Source of the DNA: an uncultured Alphaproteobacteria bacterium
GTDB taxonomy: Bacteria > Pseudomonadota > Alphaproteobacteria > Rhizobiales > Ancalomicrobiaceae
Direction of reading: 5' to 3'
Length of the DNA: 64,000 nucleotides
Assembly (NCBI GenBank): GCA_937892955.1
Contig: CALBKH010000026.1
Span: forward strand, 6,116 to 70,115
The notes below the pieces were generated by a model that did not search any database, had not been told where the DNA came from, and saw nothing but the letters and a program-made list of their open reading frames with translations. Within the stretch, counting starts at the first letter, position 1. Every line of letters begins with the position of its first letter. The position numbers and the translations under genes were made by a program. Of the stretch, positions 45,752 to 55,525 are shown piece after piece.

Positions 45752-46295
45752 TCGATCGCCTTTCGCCGCCGGGACACCTCGGATTCCGCCCCCCTCTCGG
45801 ACGCGCGACGGCCCGTCCGATCGGCGGAGGAAGCGGGAGCGGAGGCGATCGAGACCCGGCGTCCCGACCTTCCGTCTTCCCGTATCCGATCGTATTGATT
45901 GCTGTTTTTCCGTCTATCTACCACCGGTTGTATTTTTCCGGTTCTCGGGTGAAAACGACGTCGCGGGTGCCGCGGAGACGTCTGCCCCTTGACCGACCTC
46001 CCGCGAGGTCGCATTCAAGAGAGCCTTCGAAGCGAGATATTCTTTTCGAGAAGCTCGCTTCGGTTGTAGTCGGTTGTATTCGACCCTTTTCCGAGTATCG
46101 CACCCCTCGCCTTTCGATACAACGGCGCGAGCGGTGGTCCCCATCGGGATCGCGCGAACAGGGAGTGGACCGAGGGCTCGCCATCGAGGCGGCTCGGTCG
46201 AGACGCGATCGTTCGCACCATGGTGCGGGCGGTCCGACGGAACACTCGGGGTCGGTCGTCGTCCGACCGGTCGGGACTCTGGAGCGACACGGTTC
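45752..46295. other. topA upstream region
   Basis: 544 bases with no supported gene, AT-rich at 45890-45960 and 46040-46100. The octamer CGGTTGTA occurs at 45925, 46061 and 46071, the last two exactly 10 bases apart. It probably holds the topA promoter and a long leader. Confidence 0.45.
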
Positions 46296-48956
46296 ATGAA
46301 CGTCGTCATCGTCGAATCGCCGGCCAAGGCGAAGACCATCAACAAGTACCTCGGCTCCGGGTTCACGGTGCTGGCCTCCTATGGCCACGTTCGCGACCTG
46401 CCGGCCAAGGACGGGTCGGTGCGTCCCGACGACGACTTCGCCATGGACTGGGAGGTCGACGGCAAATCGGCCAAGCGCCTCTCCGAGATCGCGCAAGCCG
46501 TGAAGAAGGCCGACAAGCTGATCCTCGCCACCGACCCGGATCGCGAGGGCGAGGCGATCTCCTGGCACGTGCTCCAGGTGCTGCGCGACAAGCGCGCCCT
46601 GAAGAGCCAGCCGGTCGAGCGCGTCGTCTTCAACGCCATCACCAAGCAGTCGGTGCTCGACGCGATGAAGAAGCCGCGCGACCTCGACGTCGCGCTGGTC
46701 GACGCCTATCTCGCCCGGCGCGCGCTCGACTATCTCGTCGGCTTCACGCTGTCACCGGTGCTGTGGCGCAAGCTCCCCGGTGCGCGCTCCGCCGGCCGCG
46801 TCCAGTCGGTGGCACTCCGGCTCATCTGCGACCGCGAACACGAGATCGAGACCTTCGTACCGCAGGAATACTGGTCGATCCTCGCCCGTCTGGCGACGCC
46901 GGCCGGCGACGAGTTCGACGCCCGGGTCGTCGGCTTCCAGGGCAAGAAGCTCGGCCGCCTCGACGTCGCGACCGGCGGCGAGGCGACCCGCATCCGCGAG
47001 GTGCTGGAGAAGGCGGCGATCTCGGTCGCCTCGATCGAATCGAAGCCGGTCAGGCGCCACCCCTTCCCGCCCTTCACCACCTCGACCCTGCAGCAATCGG
47101 CGAGCTACGCCCTCGGCATGAGCGCGGCGCGCACCATGCAGGTGGCTCAGCGCCTCTACGAGGGCATCGAGATCGGCGGCGAGACGGTCGGCCTGATCAC
47201 CTATATGCGTACCGACGGCGTCGACATCGCGCCCGAGGGCATCGCCTCGATCCGCAAGGCGATCGGCCAGGAGTTCGGCGACCGTTACCTGCCGGAGGTG
47301 CCGCGCAAGTACACCGCCAAGGCGAAGAACGCCCAGGAGGCGCACGAGGCGATCCGCCCGACCGACCTCGCCCGCCGGCCGAAGGACGTGGCCAAGTTCC
47401 TCGAGCCCGAACAGGCCAAGCTCTACGAGCTGATCTGGAAGCGCACCGTCGCTTCGCAGATGGAGTCCGCGATCCTCGACCGCACCACGATCGACATCGA
47501 GGCGCTCGGCGGCGGCGAGACGGTCGCGCTGCGCGCCACCGGGTCGGTCGTCAAGTTCGACGGATTCCTCAAGCTCTATTCGGAAGGCCGTGACGACGAG
47601 GAGGACGAGGAGAACAAGCGTCTTCCCGCCATGGCGGAGCGCGATGCGCTCGCCCGCCGCAAGGTGACCGTCGACCAGCACTTCACCGAGCCGCCGCCGC
47701 GTTTCACCGAAGCGACGCTGGTGAAGAAGATGGAAGAGCTCGGCATCGGCCGGCCCTCCACCTATGCCGCGACGCTGCAGGTGCTGCGCGACCGTGAATA
47801 CGTCACCCTCGACAAGCGCCGCCTGATCCCCGAGGACAAGGGCCGCCTCGTCATCGCCTTCCTCGAGAGCTTCTTCCGGCGCTACGTCGAATACGACTTC
47901 ACCGCCGACCTCGAGGAGAGCCTCGACAAGATCTCGGCCGACGAAGCCTCGTGGAAGGAGGTGCTGCGCGCCTTCTGGGCGGAGTTCTCCGCCGCCATCG
48001 AGCAGACCAAGGAGCTGCGCGTCGCCGACGTGCTCGACGCCATCGACGAACTCCTCGGCGCCCACATCTTCCCCGAGAAGGCCGACGGCTCCGATCCGCG
48101 CGTCTGTCCGTCCTGCGGTGGCGGCCGGCTGTCGCTGAAGCTCGGCAAGTTCGGCGCCTTCATCGGCTGCTCGAATTATCCCGAATGCCGCTACACCCGC
48201 CAGATGCAGGCGACCGGCGTCGACGGCGACGGCGGTGAAGGCGGCGAGGCCGACGGGCCGAAGGTGCTCGGCACCGATCCGGTGAGCGGCCTCGAAGTGA
48301 CGCTGCGCGCCGGCCGCTTCGGCCCCTATGTCCAGCTCGGCGAGGGCGACAAGCCCAAGCGCTCGTCGCTGCCGAAGACCTGGTCGCCCGCGGCGATGGA
48401 TCTCGCCAAGGCGCTGGCGCTCCTGTCGCTGCCGCGCGAGGTCGGCCTCCATCCCGAGACCGGCAAGCCGATCACCGCCGGCCTCGGCCGCTTCGGACCC
48501 TTCGTGCTGCACGACGGCACCTACGCCAACCTGCCTTCCCCCGACGAGGTGTTCGAGATCGGCCTCAACCGCGCCGTGACGCTGATCGCCGAGAAGCAGG
48601 CGGGTGGACGCCGCGGCCGCGGCACACCGGCGGCGCTGAAGGACCTCGGCGAGCATCCCTCCCTCGGCTCCGGCTCGATCACCGTGCGCGACGGCCGTTT
48701 CGGCCCCTACGTCAATCACGGCAAGATCAACGCGACCCTGCCCAAGGGCATGGCGCCGGACAGCGTGACCCTCGACGTCGCCGTGGCGCTGCTGGCGGAG
48801 AAGGCCGCCAAGTCGCCCGGAAAGCCGGTCAGAAGCGCCGCGGCGAAGGCCCCGGCGAAAGCCGAGGCGAAACCGGCGGCGAAGAAGAGCCCGGCCAAGA
48901 AGAGTGCGGCGGCGGCCAAGAAGCCCGCGGCGCGCAAGGCGAAGGCCGAGGACTGA
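46296..48956 (+). CDS. topA: DNA topoisomerase I
   Basis: An 886-residue type IA topoisomerase. The Toprim domain opens with MNVVIVESPAKAKTINKYL and has DPDREGEAISWHV; the catalytic tyrosine is Tyr303 in GLITYMRTDG. One four-cysteine zinc finger (CPSCGGGRLSLKLGKFGAFIGC...C, written here in parts: CPSC then GCSNYPEC) follows, then three TopoI repeats (GRFGPYVQLGEG and similar) and a lysine/alanine-rich tail of about 45 residues that should bind DNA. It relaxes negative supercoils. Confidence 0.97.
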   Translation: MNVVIVESPAKAKTINKYLGSGFTVLASYGHVRDLPAKDGSVRPDDDFAMDWEVDGKSAKRLSEIAQAVKKADKLILATDPDREGEAISWHVLQVLRDKRALKSQPVERVVFNAITKQSVLDAMKKPRDLDVALVDAYLARRALDYLVGFTLSPVLWRKLPGARSAGRVQSVALRLICDREHEIETFVPQEYWSILARLATPAGDEFDARVVGFQGKKLGRLDVATGGEATRIREVLEKAAISVASIESKPVRRHPFPPFTTSTLQQSASYALGMSAARTMQVAQRLYEGIEIGGETVGLITYMRTDGVDIAPEGIASIRKAIGQEFGDRYLPEVPRKYTAKAKNAQEAHEAIRPTDLARRPKDVAKFLEPEQAKLYELIWKRTVASQMESAILDRTTIDIEALGGGETVALRATGSVVKFDGFLKLYSEGRDDEEDEENKRLPAMAERDALARRKVTVDQHFTEPPPRFTEATLVKKMEELGIGRPSTYAATLQVLRDREYVTLDKRRLIPEDKGRLVIAFLESFFRRYVEYDFTADLEESLDKISADEASWKEVLRAFWAEFSAAIEQTKELRVADVLDAIDELLGAHIFPEKADGSDPRVCPSCGGGRLSLKLGKFGAFIGCSNYPECRYTRQMQATGVDGDGGEGGEADGPKVLGTDPVSGLEVTLRAGRFGPYVQLGEGDKPKRSSLPKTWSPAAMDLAKALALLSLPREVGLHPETGKPITAGLGRFGPFVLHDGTYANLPSPDEVFEIGLNRAVTLIAEKQAGGRRGRGTPAALKDLGEHPSLGSGSITVRDGRFGPYVNHGKINATLPKGMAPDSVTLDVAVALLAEKAAKSPGKPVRSAAAKAPAKAEAKPAAKKSPAKKSAAAAKKPAARKAKAED

Positions 48957-49233
48957 TCCGCCGGCCGGCACGAAACCGGTCGGCCGGACGGCGAACGATC
49001 GGCGGATCCTGCCGTCGCATCCTCGATGAGGCTGCCGAACGGCGATCCGTCGACACTCGCGGAGCGCGCTCGAAACGGGCGCTGCACGTTTTGATATCGA
49101 TTACGTAACGTTATTCGGTATTTTACGATATCCGGAAAACCGATGTTAGGACTCCGTCGGTTAGCGTTCTTCGGTTCGAGCAGCTTTGCCTGGAGGGGCG
49201 AACGGGCGCTCGAGGGGACGAGGAACGGCAACC

Positions 49234-50121
49234 GTGAACGCGATCGGATCGCTCTTCAGACTGGCTTCGCGCCGCAGCATTCGCTGCCGGCGTGACCTCT
49301 GGTTCTTCGTCGCTCGCACGAACAGCTACATCGTCGCTCTCGCAGCGATCGCCGCCGCCATTCAGAGCTGGCACACCGGCGTCGAAACGATCGCGGTCAC
49401 CGTTTTCGGCGTCGCCGCGATCGCCGGGCTTCTGACCCTGCCGATCCTCTGGGAATTCGGCAGCATGTACCTGGACTTGTGGAAGTCGACGCAGGTCCTG
49501 CGCGATCTCGCCGCCAAGGATCAGCAGACCGGCCTTCTCAACAACCGCTCCTTCGTCGGCGCCGTCGAGGAACGGCTCACCGCCCACCGCTACGTCGCGT
49601 TGCTCGTCGGCGACCTCGACCGTTTCAAGACGATCAACGACCTCCACGGCCATCTCGCCGGGGACGAGGTCATCGCCGCGGTCGGCGAGACTCTGCGCGA
49701 CATGTTCGACGAGATCGCCGTCCTCGGCCGCATGGGCGGCGAGGAATATGCGGTGATGATCGAATGCCCCTTCGTCGATCCCGAGATCGCCCATGCCCAC
49801 GCCTCCGCCCTGGCCGAGGAGATGCGCCGCCGCATCGCCGGCATCGTGGTGTCGACCGAGCGCGGCGAGGTGAACCCGTCGATCTCGATCGGCATCGCCT
49901 GGAGCACGCCCGCCTCGACCTTCTCCGAGCTCTACGCTCGGGCCGACAAGGCGCTCTACGTCGCCAAATCCGCCGGTCGCGACCGCGTCGTCGGCGAATA
50001 CGAGATCGAGTTCCTCGATCCCGAGCGGGCGCTGTCTCGACGCCAGGACCTGGGTTGGCGCCCCGTCGCCGATCGCGCGGCGGAGGCGGACGTCGACCAT
50101 CGCTCCGTCCGCTGGGCCTGA
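49234..50121 (+). CDS. Membrane-bound diguanylate cyclase
   Basis: About 295 residues from GTG 49234 with GAGGAA upstream. Two membrane segments (residues about 27-65) precede a GGDEF domain with DQQTGLLNNRSF, DLDRFKTINDLHGHLAGDE and active-site GGEEY at 168-172. The RxxD inhibitory site is absent (DEIA at that place), so product inhibition is probably missing. It makes cyclic di-GMP from GTP. Confidence 0.9.
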   Translation: MNAIGSLFRLASRRSIRCRRDLWFFVARTNSYIVALAAIAAAIQSWHTGVETIAVTVFGVAAIAGLLTLPILWEFGSMYLDLWKSTQVLRDLAAKDQQTGLLNNRSFVGAVEERLTAHRYVALLVGDLDRFKTINDLHGHLAGDEVIAAVGETLRDMFDEIAVLGRMGGEEYAVMIECPFVDPEIAHAHASALAEEMRRRIAGIVVSTERGEVNPSISIGIAWSTPASTFSELYARADKALYVAKSAGRDRVVGEYEIEFLDPERALSRRQDLGWRPVADRAAEADVDHRSVRWA

Positions 50122-50198
50122 GAAACGATCGGCCGCGGGACCGATCCGCCGCGACATCGCCCACTTGAAGGTCTATCCTCGGCGCCCCGATCCGCCTG

Positions 50199-52544
50199 AT
50201 GAGACCGCACTTGGCCCGCCGCCCGAAGACCCCCGCCCCCACCCGTCCCGCGACCCGTCCGAAACTCGGCGACGCACTTCCATCCCGCGAAGAACTGCTC
50301 GCCTTTCTCGCCGAGAACCCCGGCGCCGCCGGCAAACGCGACATCGCCCGTGCCTTCGGCATCACCGGCGGCGCCAAGATCGCGCTGAAGCGGGTGCTGC
50401 GCGAGTTGCAGGCCGAGGGCGTGGTGGAGAAGCGGCGCAAGCACTTCACGCCGGCCGGGCAGCTCACCCACGTCTTCGTCGCCGACGTCACCCGTCGCGA
50501 CGCCGACGGCGAACTCCTCGCCACGCCCGACGAATGGGACGAGGACGATCACGGCCCGGCGCCCCTCGTGCTGGTGCTGCCCGAGCCGAAGGGCCGCCGC
50601 GCCGGTCCCGCTCGTCCCGCCGCCGGCATCGGCGACCGGCTGCTGCTGAAGCTGGTCGACGACTACGACGATCTGCCGGAGGGCATCACCTACGCGGCGC
50701 GGATCCTGCGCGTCCTCGACAAGAAGCCGCCGGCGATGCTCGGCGTCGTCCGTCTGGTGCCCGGCGGCGCCCGCATCGTGCCGATCGACAAGAAGGGCCG
50801 CGAGATCGAGGTTTCGACAGCCGACCTGAACGATGCGCAGGAGGACGACCTCGTCGCCCTCGATCTGATCCGCTCCGGCGGCCGTCTCGGCCTCGCTCGC
50901 GCCAAGGTGCGGTCCGTCGTCGGCTCGATGGCGTCGGAGCGCGCCGTCTCCGAGATCGCGCTGCACGTCCACAACATCCCGCACGTCTTCCCGACCGCGG
51001 TACTGGTCGAGGCCGAGAGCTGCACGCCGGCGCCGCAGGGGCGGCGCGAGGACTGGCGCGACCTGCCTCTCGTCACCATCGACCCGCCCGACGCCAAGGA
51101 CCACGACGACGCGGTTCATGCGACCCCCGACACCGACCCGGAGAACCCCGGCGGCTTCGTCGTCACGGTGGCGATCGCCGACGTCGCCCACTACGTCCGG
51201 CCCGGGGCGGCGCTCGATCGCGAGGCGCTGCATCGCGGCAACTCGGTCTATTTCCCCGATCGCGTCGTGCCGATGCTGCCCGAGCGCATCTCCAACGACC
51301 TCTGTTCGCTGAGGGAGAGCGAGGTGCGCCCGTCGATGGCGGTGCGGATGATCTTCGGTGCCGACGGGCGCAAGAAGAGCCACACCTTCCACCGCATCCT
51401 GATGCGCTCGGCGGCCAAGCTCTCCTATCAACAGGCGCAAGCGGCGATCGACGGCCGCCTCGACGGCAAGACCGAGACCCTGATCGACGGCGTGCTGAAG
51501 CCGTTGTGGGCGGCTTATGCGGTGTTGAAGCGCGGACGCGACAACCGCGAACCGCTGGAACTCGACCTGCCCGAGCGCAAGATCCTGCTTAAGCCCGACG
51601 GCACGGTCGACCGGGTGATCGTCCCCGAACGTCTCGACGCCCACAAGCTGATCGAGGAGTTCATGATCCAGGCGAACGTCGCCGCGGCGGAAACCCTCGA
51701 GAAGCACCGGGTGCCACTGGTCTACCGCATCCACGACGCCCCTTCCGAAGAGAAGGTGACGGCGCTGAAGGAGTTCCTCTCGACCCTCGACATCAAGCTC
51801 GCCTCGCGCGGCGGGCTCAAGCCGGCGATGTTCAACGCGATCCTCGCCAAGGTCGTCGACACGCCGAAGGCCGGCCTCGTCAACGAGGTGGTGCTGCGCT
51901 CGCAGGCGCAGGCCGAGTACAATCCGCAGAACATCGGCCATTTCGGACTGCATCTGAAGCGCTACGCCCACTTCACCTCGCCGATCCGCCGCTATGCCGA
52001 CCTGATCGTCCACCGAGCGCTGATCCGGGCGCTGGATCTCGGCCCCGACGGTCTGCCACCGCAGGTCGACGACAAGCTGGAGGCGATCGGCGCCGAGATC
52101 TCGGCGGCCGAGCGCCGCGCCATGGCGGCGGAGCGCGACACCATCGACCGGCTCATCGCCCGCTGGCTGATGGACAAGATCGGCGCCACCTTCCGCGCCA
52201 AGATCTCGGGCGTCACCAAGTCGGGCCTGTTCGTCCGCCTCGACGAGAGCGGCGCCGACGGCTTCGTCCCGGCCGCCACCATCGGCGACGACTACTACGT
52301 CTACGATCAGGCGACCCACGCGATGATCGGCAGCCGCACCGGCGAGACCTGGCGGCTCGGCGACACCGTCGAGGTGAAGCTGGTCGAGGCCCAGCCCTTC
52401 GCCGGCGCGCTGCGCTTCGAATTGATGTCGGAAGGCACGATCGAGCGCGGCATGGGTCGCAAACGGATCGCCGCCGCGATGGCGCGCAACAAGGTGCGCG
52501 GCGGCCCGAGCCGGGGGCGCAAGGGCGCCCCGCGGCGGAACTGA
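50199..52544 (+). CDS. rnr: Ribonuclease R
   Basis: A 781-residue 3'-5' exoribonuclease of the RNase II family. N-terminal winged-helix region KRDIARAFGITGGAKIALKRVL, then the catalytic RNB domain with DPPDAKDHDDAVHA (acidic residues about 295-305), YSPxxRRYADLIVHRAL pattern as FTSPIRRYADLIVHRAL, and a C-terminal S1 domain (GVTKSGLFVRLDESGADGF) plus basic tail. Degrades structured RNA and takes part in trans-translation quality control. Confidence 0.96.
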   Translation: MRPHLARRPKTPAPTRPATRPKLGDALPSREELLAFLAENPGAAGKRDIARAFGITGGAKIALKRVLRELQAEGVVEKRRKHFTPAGQLTHVFVADVTRRDADGELLATPDEWDEDDHGPAPLVLVLPEPKGRRAGPARPAAGIGDRLLLKLVDDYDDLPEGITYAARILRVLDKKPPAMLGVVRLVPGGARIVPIDKKGREIEVSTADLNDAQEDDLVALDLIRSGGRLGLARAKVRSVVGSMASERAVSEIALHVHNIPHVFPTAVLVEAESCTPAPQGRREDWRDLPLVTIDPPDAKDHDDAVHATPDTDPENPGGFVVTVAIADVAHYVRPGAALDREALHRGNSVYFPDRVVPMLPERISNDLCSLRESEVRPSMAVRMIFGADGRKKSHTFHRILMRSAAKLSYQQAQAAIDGRLDGKTETLIDGVLKPLWAAYAVLKRGRDNREPLELDLPERKILLKPDGTVDRVIVPERLDAHKLIEEFMIQANVAAAETLEKHRVPLVYRIHDAPSEEKVTALKEFLSTLDIKLASRGGLKPAMFNAILAKVVDTPKAGLVNEVVLRSQAQAEYNPQNIGHFGLHLKRYAHFTSPIRRYADLIVHRALIRALDLGPDGLPPQVDDKLEAIGAEISAAERRAMAAERDTIDRLIARWLMDKIGATFRAKISGVTKSGLFVRLDESGADGFVPAATIGDDYYVYDQATHAMIGSRTGETWRLGDTVEVKLVEAQPFAGALRFELMSEGTIERGMGRKRIAAAMARNKVRGGPSRGRKGAPRRN

Positions 52545-52933
52545 CGGCTCGGCGGATTTCCTCTCGAGGGATCCACCGTTTTCGAAACCGCTTCCGAAGT
52601 CGCTTGGACCATGAGCCGTCATCCCCGGCCGAAGCGAAGCGGAGGGGAAGGGGATCCAGCGGCTGTTCAGCGAGTCGAAGGGTCCCTGGATCCCCTTCCC
52701 TCGCCTTCGGCTCGCGGGGGATGACGGCTGAAATCGAGGCGACGAAGTCGGTAGATCGGCGCTCCGGCGAATTGCTCGAAGGTCCCTCGTGGGAGACGGG
52801 ACACCGGGGCGAGGTCCGGTTCGGCCCGATCGGCGCCGACGTTCGGCCAACCACGCAGGCCTGTGCTCCACCCTACGCGCTTGCACGGATGTCCCACCTC
52901 GGCGAAGCTCGATGGCAACGAGAGGGAAACGCC
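52545..52933. other. Intergenic region holding repeat copy 2
   Basis: No gene seen; contents are the dispersed repeat (52616-52727) and the leader of the GST gene. Confidence 0.5.
52616..52727. repeat. Dispersed palindromic repeat, copy 2
   Basis: Same termini as copy 1 at 39511-39619 (CCGTCATCCCCGGCCGAAGC ... GGGGATGACGG), with inner arms GGGGATCCAG and CTGGATCCCC. The inner loop differs from copy 1, while the arms are nearly identical, as expected if selection or transposition acts on the palindrome. Confidence 0.8.
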
Positions 52934-53551
52934 ATGCTGAAGATCTGGGGCCGCGCCAATTCGGCCAACGTCAAGAAGGTGCTGTGGGTGGCCGAGGAGC
53001 TCGGCCTCGCCTACGAGCGGCTCGACGCCGGCGGTCCCTTCGGTGTGGTGACCACGCCCGAATACCGGGCGATGAACCCCAACGGCCTCGTGCCCGTGCT
53101 CCAGGACGGCGACCTCACCCTCTACGAATCGAACGTCATCGTCCGCTATCTCGCGGCGAAATACGGGGCGGAGACGCTGTGGATCGCCGATCCGGGCGAA
53201 CGCGCCGTCGCCGAGATGTGGATGGACTGGAACCACGCCGTCGGCACCGTGATGCGCGACGCCATCTTCGGCCTGTTGCGCACCGCACCGGAGAATCGCG
53301 ACCACGCGGCGATCCGCCGGAGCATCGAGGAAACCGCCCGTCTGGCGTCGATCGCCGATGCCGCGCTGGCGAACCATCCCTGGTTCTCGGGCGACGCGTT
53401 CGGCATCGGCGACGTGCCCTTCGGCTCCTACGCCCACGTCTGGCTCAATCTGCCGATCGAGCGTCCCGACCATCCCCATCTCGCCGAGTGGTACGCGCGA
53501 TTGCTTCGTCGCCCCGCCTACGCCAAGGTGGTCGCCACACCGCTGACGTGA
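52934..53551 (+). CDS. Glutathione S-transferase family protein
   Basis: A 205-residue protein. N-terminal thioredoxin-like domain MLKIWGRANSANVKKVLWVAEELGL with NPNGLVPVLQDGDLTLYESNVIVRYLA (the cis-Pro and ESxxI glutathione-binding parts), then an all-helical C-terminal domain. AGAGGGA precedes the start. Substrate unknown; detoxification is the usual role. Confidence 0.93.
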   Translation: MLKIWGRANSANVKKVLWVAEELGLAYERLDAGGPFGVVTTPEYRAMNPNGLVPVLQDGDLTLYESNVIVRYLAAKYGAETLWIADPGERAVAEMWMDWNHAVGTVMRDAIFGLLRTAPENRDHAAIRRSIEETARLASIADAALANHPWFSGDAFGIGDVPFGSYAHVWLNLPIERPDHPHLAEWYARLLRRPAYAKVVATPLT

Positions 53552-53582
53552 GGGGACGGCGGCGGATCGGAAGGAGCGCGAC

Positions 53583-54032
53583 GTGAAGGTCCAGTTCGAG
53601 GACGGCGGCAGCGGCGGCAAGCGCGAGCCGAAACGGGACGAGAGTCCGGCGCGGCCGCTCAAGCGCTCGATCGTTCGGGGCCTGCGCGGTCGCTGCCCGG
53701 TCTGCGGCACCGGCCATGTCTTCGACGGTTACCTCGCCGTCGCACCGGCCTGTAGCGTCTGCGGTGAAGAGTTGCACCACCACCGCGCCGACGACCTGCC
53801 GCCCTATCTCACCATCCTGATCGTCGGCCATCTGGTGGTGAGCGGGTTGCTCGTCACCGAGCGGATGTTCCGCCCGGAGATCTGGATCCAGATGGCGGTC
53901 TGGCTGCCGATGACCGCCCTTCTCGCCCTCCTCCTCATCCGCCCGATCAAGGGCGGCGTCGTGGGCCTGCAATGGGCGCTCCGCATGCACGGCTTCGGCC
54001 GGAAGATCGCGCGAACCGAAGGAACGACATGA
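53583..54032 (+). CDS. DUF983 zinc-ribbon membrane protein
   Basis: A 149-residue protein from a GTG start with AAGGAG four bases before it. Two CxxC pairs (Cys38/41 in CPVCGTG, Cys57/60 in CSVCGE) make a zinc ribbon, followed by HHHRADDLPPYLTILIVGHL and two membrane segments. Function unknown; the family is common in alphaproteobacteria. Its stop overlaps the Nudix gene start (ATGA). Confidence 0.9.
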   Translation: MKVQFEDGGSGGKREPKRDESPARPLKRSIVRGLRGRCPVCGTGHVFDGYLAVAPACSVCGEELHHHRADDLPPYLTILIVGHLVVSGLLVTERMFRPEIWIQMAVWLPMTALLALLLIRPIKGGVVGLQWALRMHGFGRKIARTEGTT

Positions 54033-54817
54033 GATCCGTCGAAGCCATCCTCGAGGAACTGAACGCTCTCGATCGTTCCCACAAGGCTCCCTACTACCGC
54101 CCCCGCGACGCCGCCACGCTGCTCATCCTCGACCGCGCCGCCGGCGGGCCGATGCGGGTGCTGATGGGCCGTCGCCACATGCGCCACAAATTCATGCCCG
54201 GCGCCTGGGTGTTCCCTGGCGGCCGCGTCGACCCGGCCGACAGCCGCACCGCGGCCGCCGACGATTACCATCCGCTCGAACTCGCCAAGCTGATGGTCGA
54301 GATGAAGGGGCCGAAGACCGCGGCCCGCGCCCGGGCGCTGGCCATCGCCGCCATCCGCGAGACCTACGAGGAGGCGGGCTTCTTCGTCGCCACCTCGGCC
54401 GGGGGAACCGCGTCGCGGCCCGCACCGGGCGCCGAGGTCGACCCGCACGACGCCTTCGCCACCTTCGCGGCGCGCGGCCTCGCTCCGGCGATCGGCCGCA
54501 TCCGCTTCGTCGCCCGCGCCATCACCCCGCCGGGACGACCGCGCCGCTTCGACACGCGCTTCCTGGCGATCCCGGCGGATGCCGTCGCCGGACAGTTGGA
54601 GAGCGGCGTCGGCCCCTCGGGCGAACTCGAGGACGTCGCCTGGGTCAGCTTCGACGAGGCCCGCGCCCGCCCCGAGCTTCCCCCCATCACCCGCGCCGTG
54701 CTCGACGAGCTGGAAAGCCGCCTCGCCGGCGATCCGAAGCTCGCCGCGGAAGGCCCGGTGCCGTTCTACCGCTGGCGCAACGACGCTTTCCTGCGCACCC
54801 TGATCGAGCCGGCGTGA
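54029..54817 (+). CDS. Nudix hydrolase
   Basis: A 262-residue protein overlapping the DUF983 gene by 4 bases. The Nudix core AAIRETYEEAGFFV is at residues about 107-120, with the helper segment FMPGAWVFPGGRVD at 55-68. An insertion between the two lengthens the domain relative to small Nudix enzymes. Hydrolyses nucleoside-diphosphate-linked compounds; substrate not predictable (CoA-type NUDT7/8/19-like sequences have this layout). Confidence 0.88.
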   Translation: MRSVEAILEELNALDRSHKAPYYRPRDAATLLILDRAAGGPMRVLMGRRHMRHKFMPGAWVFPGGRVDPADSRTAAADDYHPLELAKLMVEMKGPKTAARARALAIAAIRETYEEAGFFVATSAGGTASRPAPGAEVDPHDAFATFAARGLAPAIGRIRFVARAITPPGRPRRFDTRFLAIPADAVAGQLESGVGPSGELEDVAWVSFDEARARPELPPITRAVLDELESRLAGDPKLAAEGPVPFYRWRNDAFLRTLIEPA

Positions 54818-54821
54818 CGTC

Positions 54822-55439
54822 ATGGAGACGACGGCCCTGCTGGTCTTCGCCGGGGCGCTGTTCCTCAACGCCGGCTCGCCCGGGCCGTCGATCGCGGTAC
54901 TGGTCAGCCAAGTGCTGACTCGCGGGGCGGCGACGGTCGTGCCCTTCGTCGCCGCCATGTGGATCGGCGAGGCGGCGTGGCTGGCCGCGGCGGTCGCGGG
55001 GCTCTCGGTCCTCGCCGAACAGCTGCACCATGTGTTCCTCGCGGTGAAATGGGCCGGCCTCGCCTATCTGGCGCTGCTCGCCTGGCGCATGTGGCACGCG
55101 CCGGTCGAACCGGATGCCATCGGCGCCACCGCGCCGCAGGGCTCGACCCTCGCCCGTTTCGCCTCCGGCATGGCGCTGACGCTCGGCAATCCGAAGATCA
55201 TGGTCTTCTACGTGGCGCTGCTGCCGTCGCTGGTCGACGTGAAGGCGATCGGGCTCTCGGAGTGGGCGCTGCTCTCCGCCGTGCAGATCGCGGTGATGGC
55301 GGTGACCGATCTCGGCTGGATCGCGCTCGCCGCCCGCGTCCGCGGCCTCTTCCGCAGCCGACGCGCCCTGCGCTTCGTCCACCGTGGCTCGGCGCTGGCG
55401 ATGGGCGGCGCCGCAGCGGTGATCGCGACACGGAGCTGA
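54822..55439 (+). CDS. LysE/RhtB-family exporter
   Basis: A 205-residue membrane protein with six hydrophobic segments. The opening FAGALFLNAGSPGPSIAVLVSQ and GMALTLGNPKIMVFYVALLP are the family signatures. It exports amino acids or related small metabolites. It starts 4 bases after the Nudix gene, so DUF983-Nudix-LysE form one operon. Confidence 0.9.
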   Translation: METTALLVFAGALFLNAGSPGPSIAVLVSQVLTRGAATVVPFVAAMWIGEAAWLAAAVAGLSVLAEQLHHVFLAVKWAGLAYLALLAWRMWHAPVEPDAIGATAPQGSTLARFASGMALTLGNPKIMVFYVALLPSLVDVKAIGLSEWALLSAVQIAVMAVTDLGWIALAARVRGLFRSRRALRFVHRGSALAMGGAAAVIATRS

Positions 55440-55525
55440 GGGCACTCGGCGTCAACCGACCGTCAACCACGCCGGGACCATGGTGCGGCACCGCCGCGAT
55501 CGACGCGGCCCTGCCCGAGATCCCG

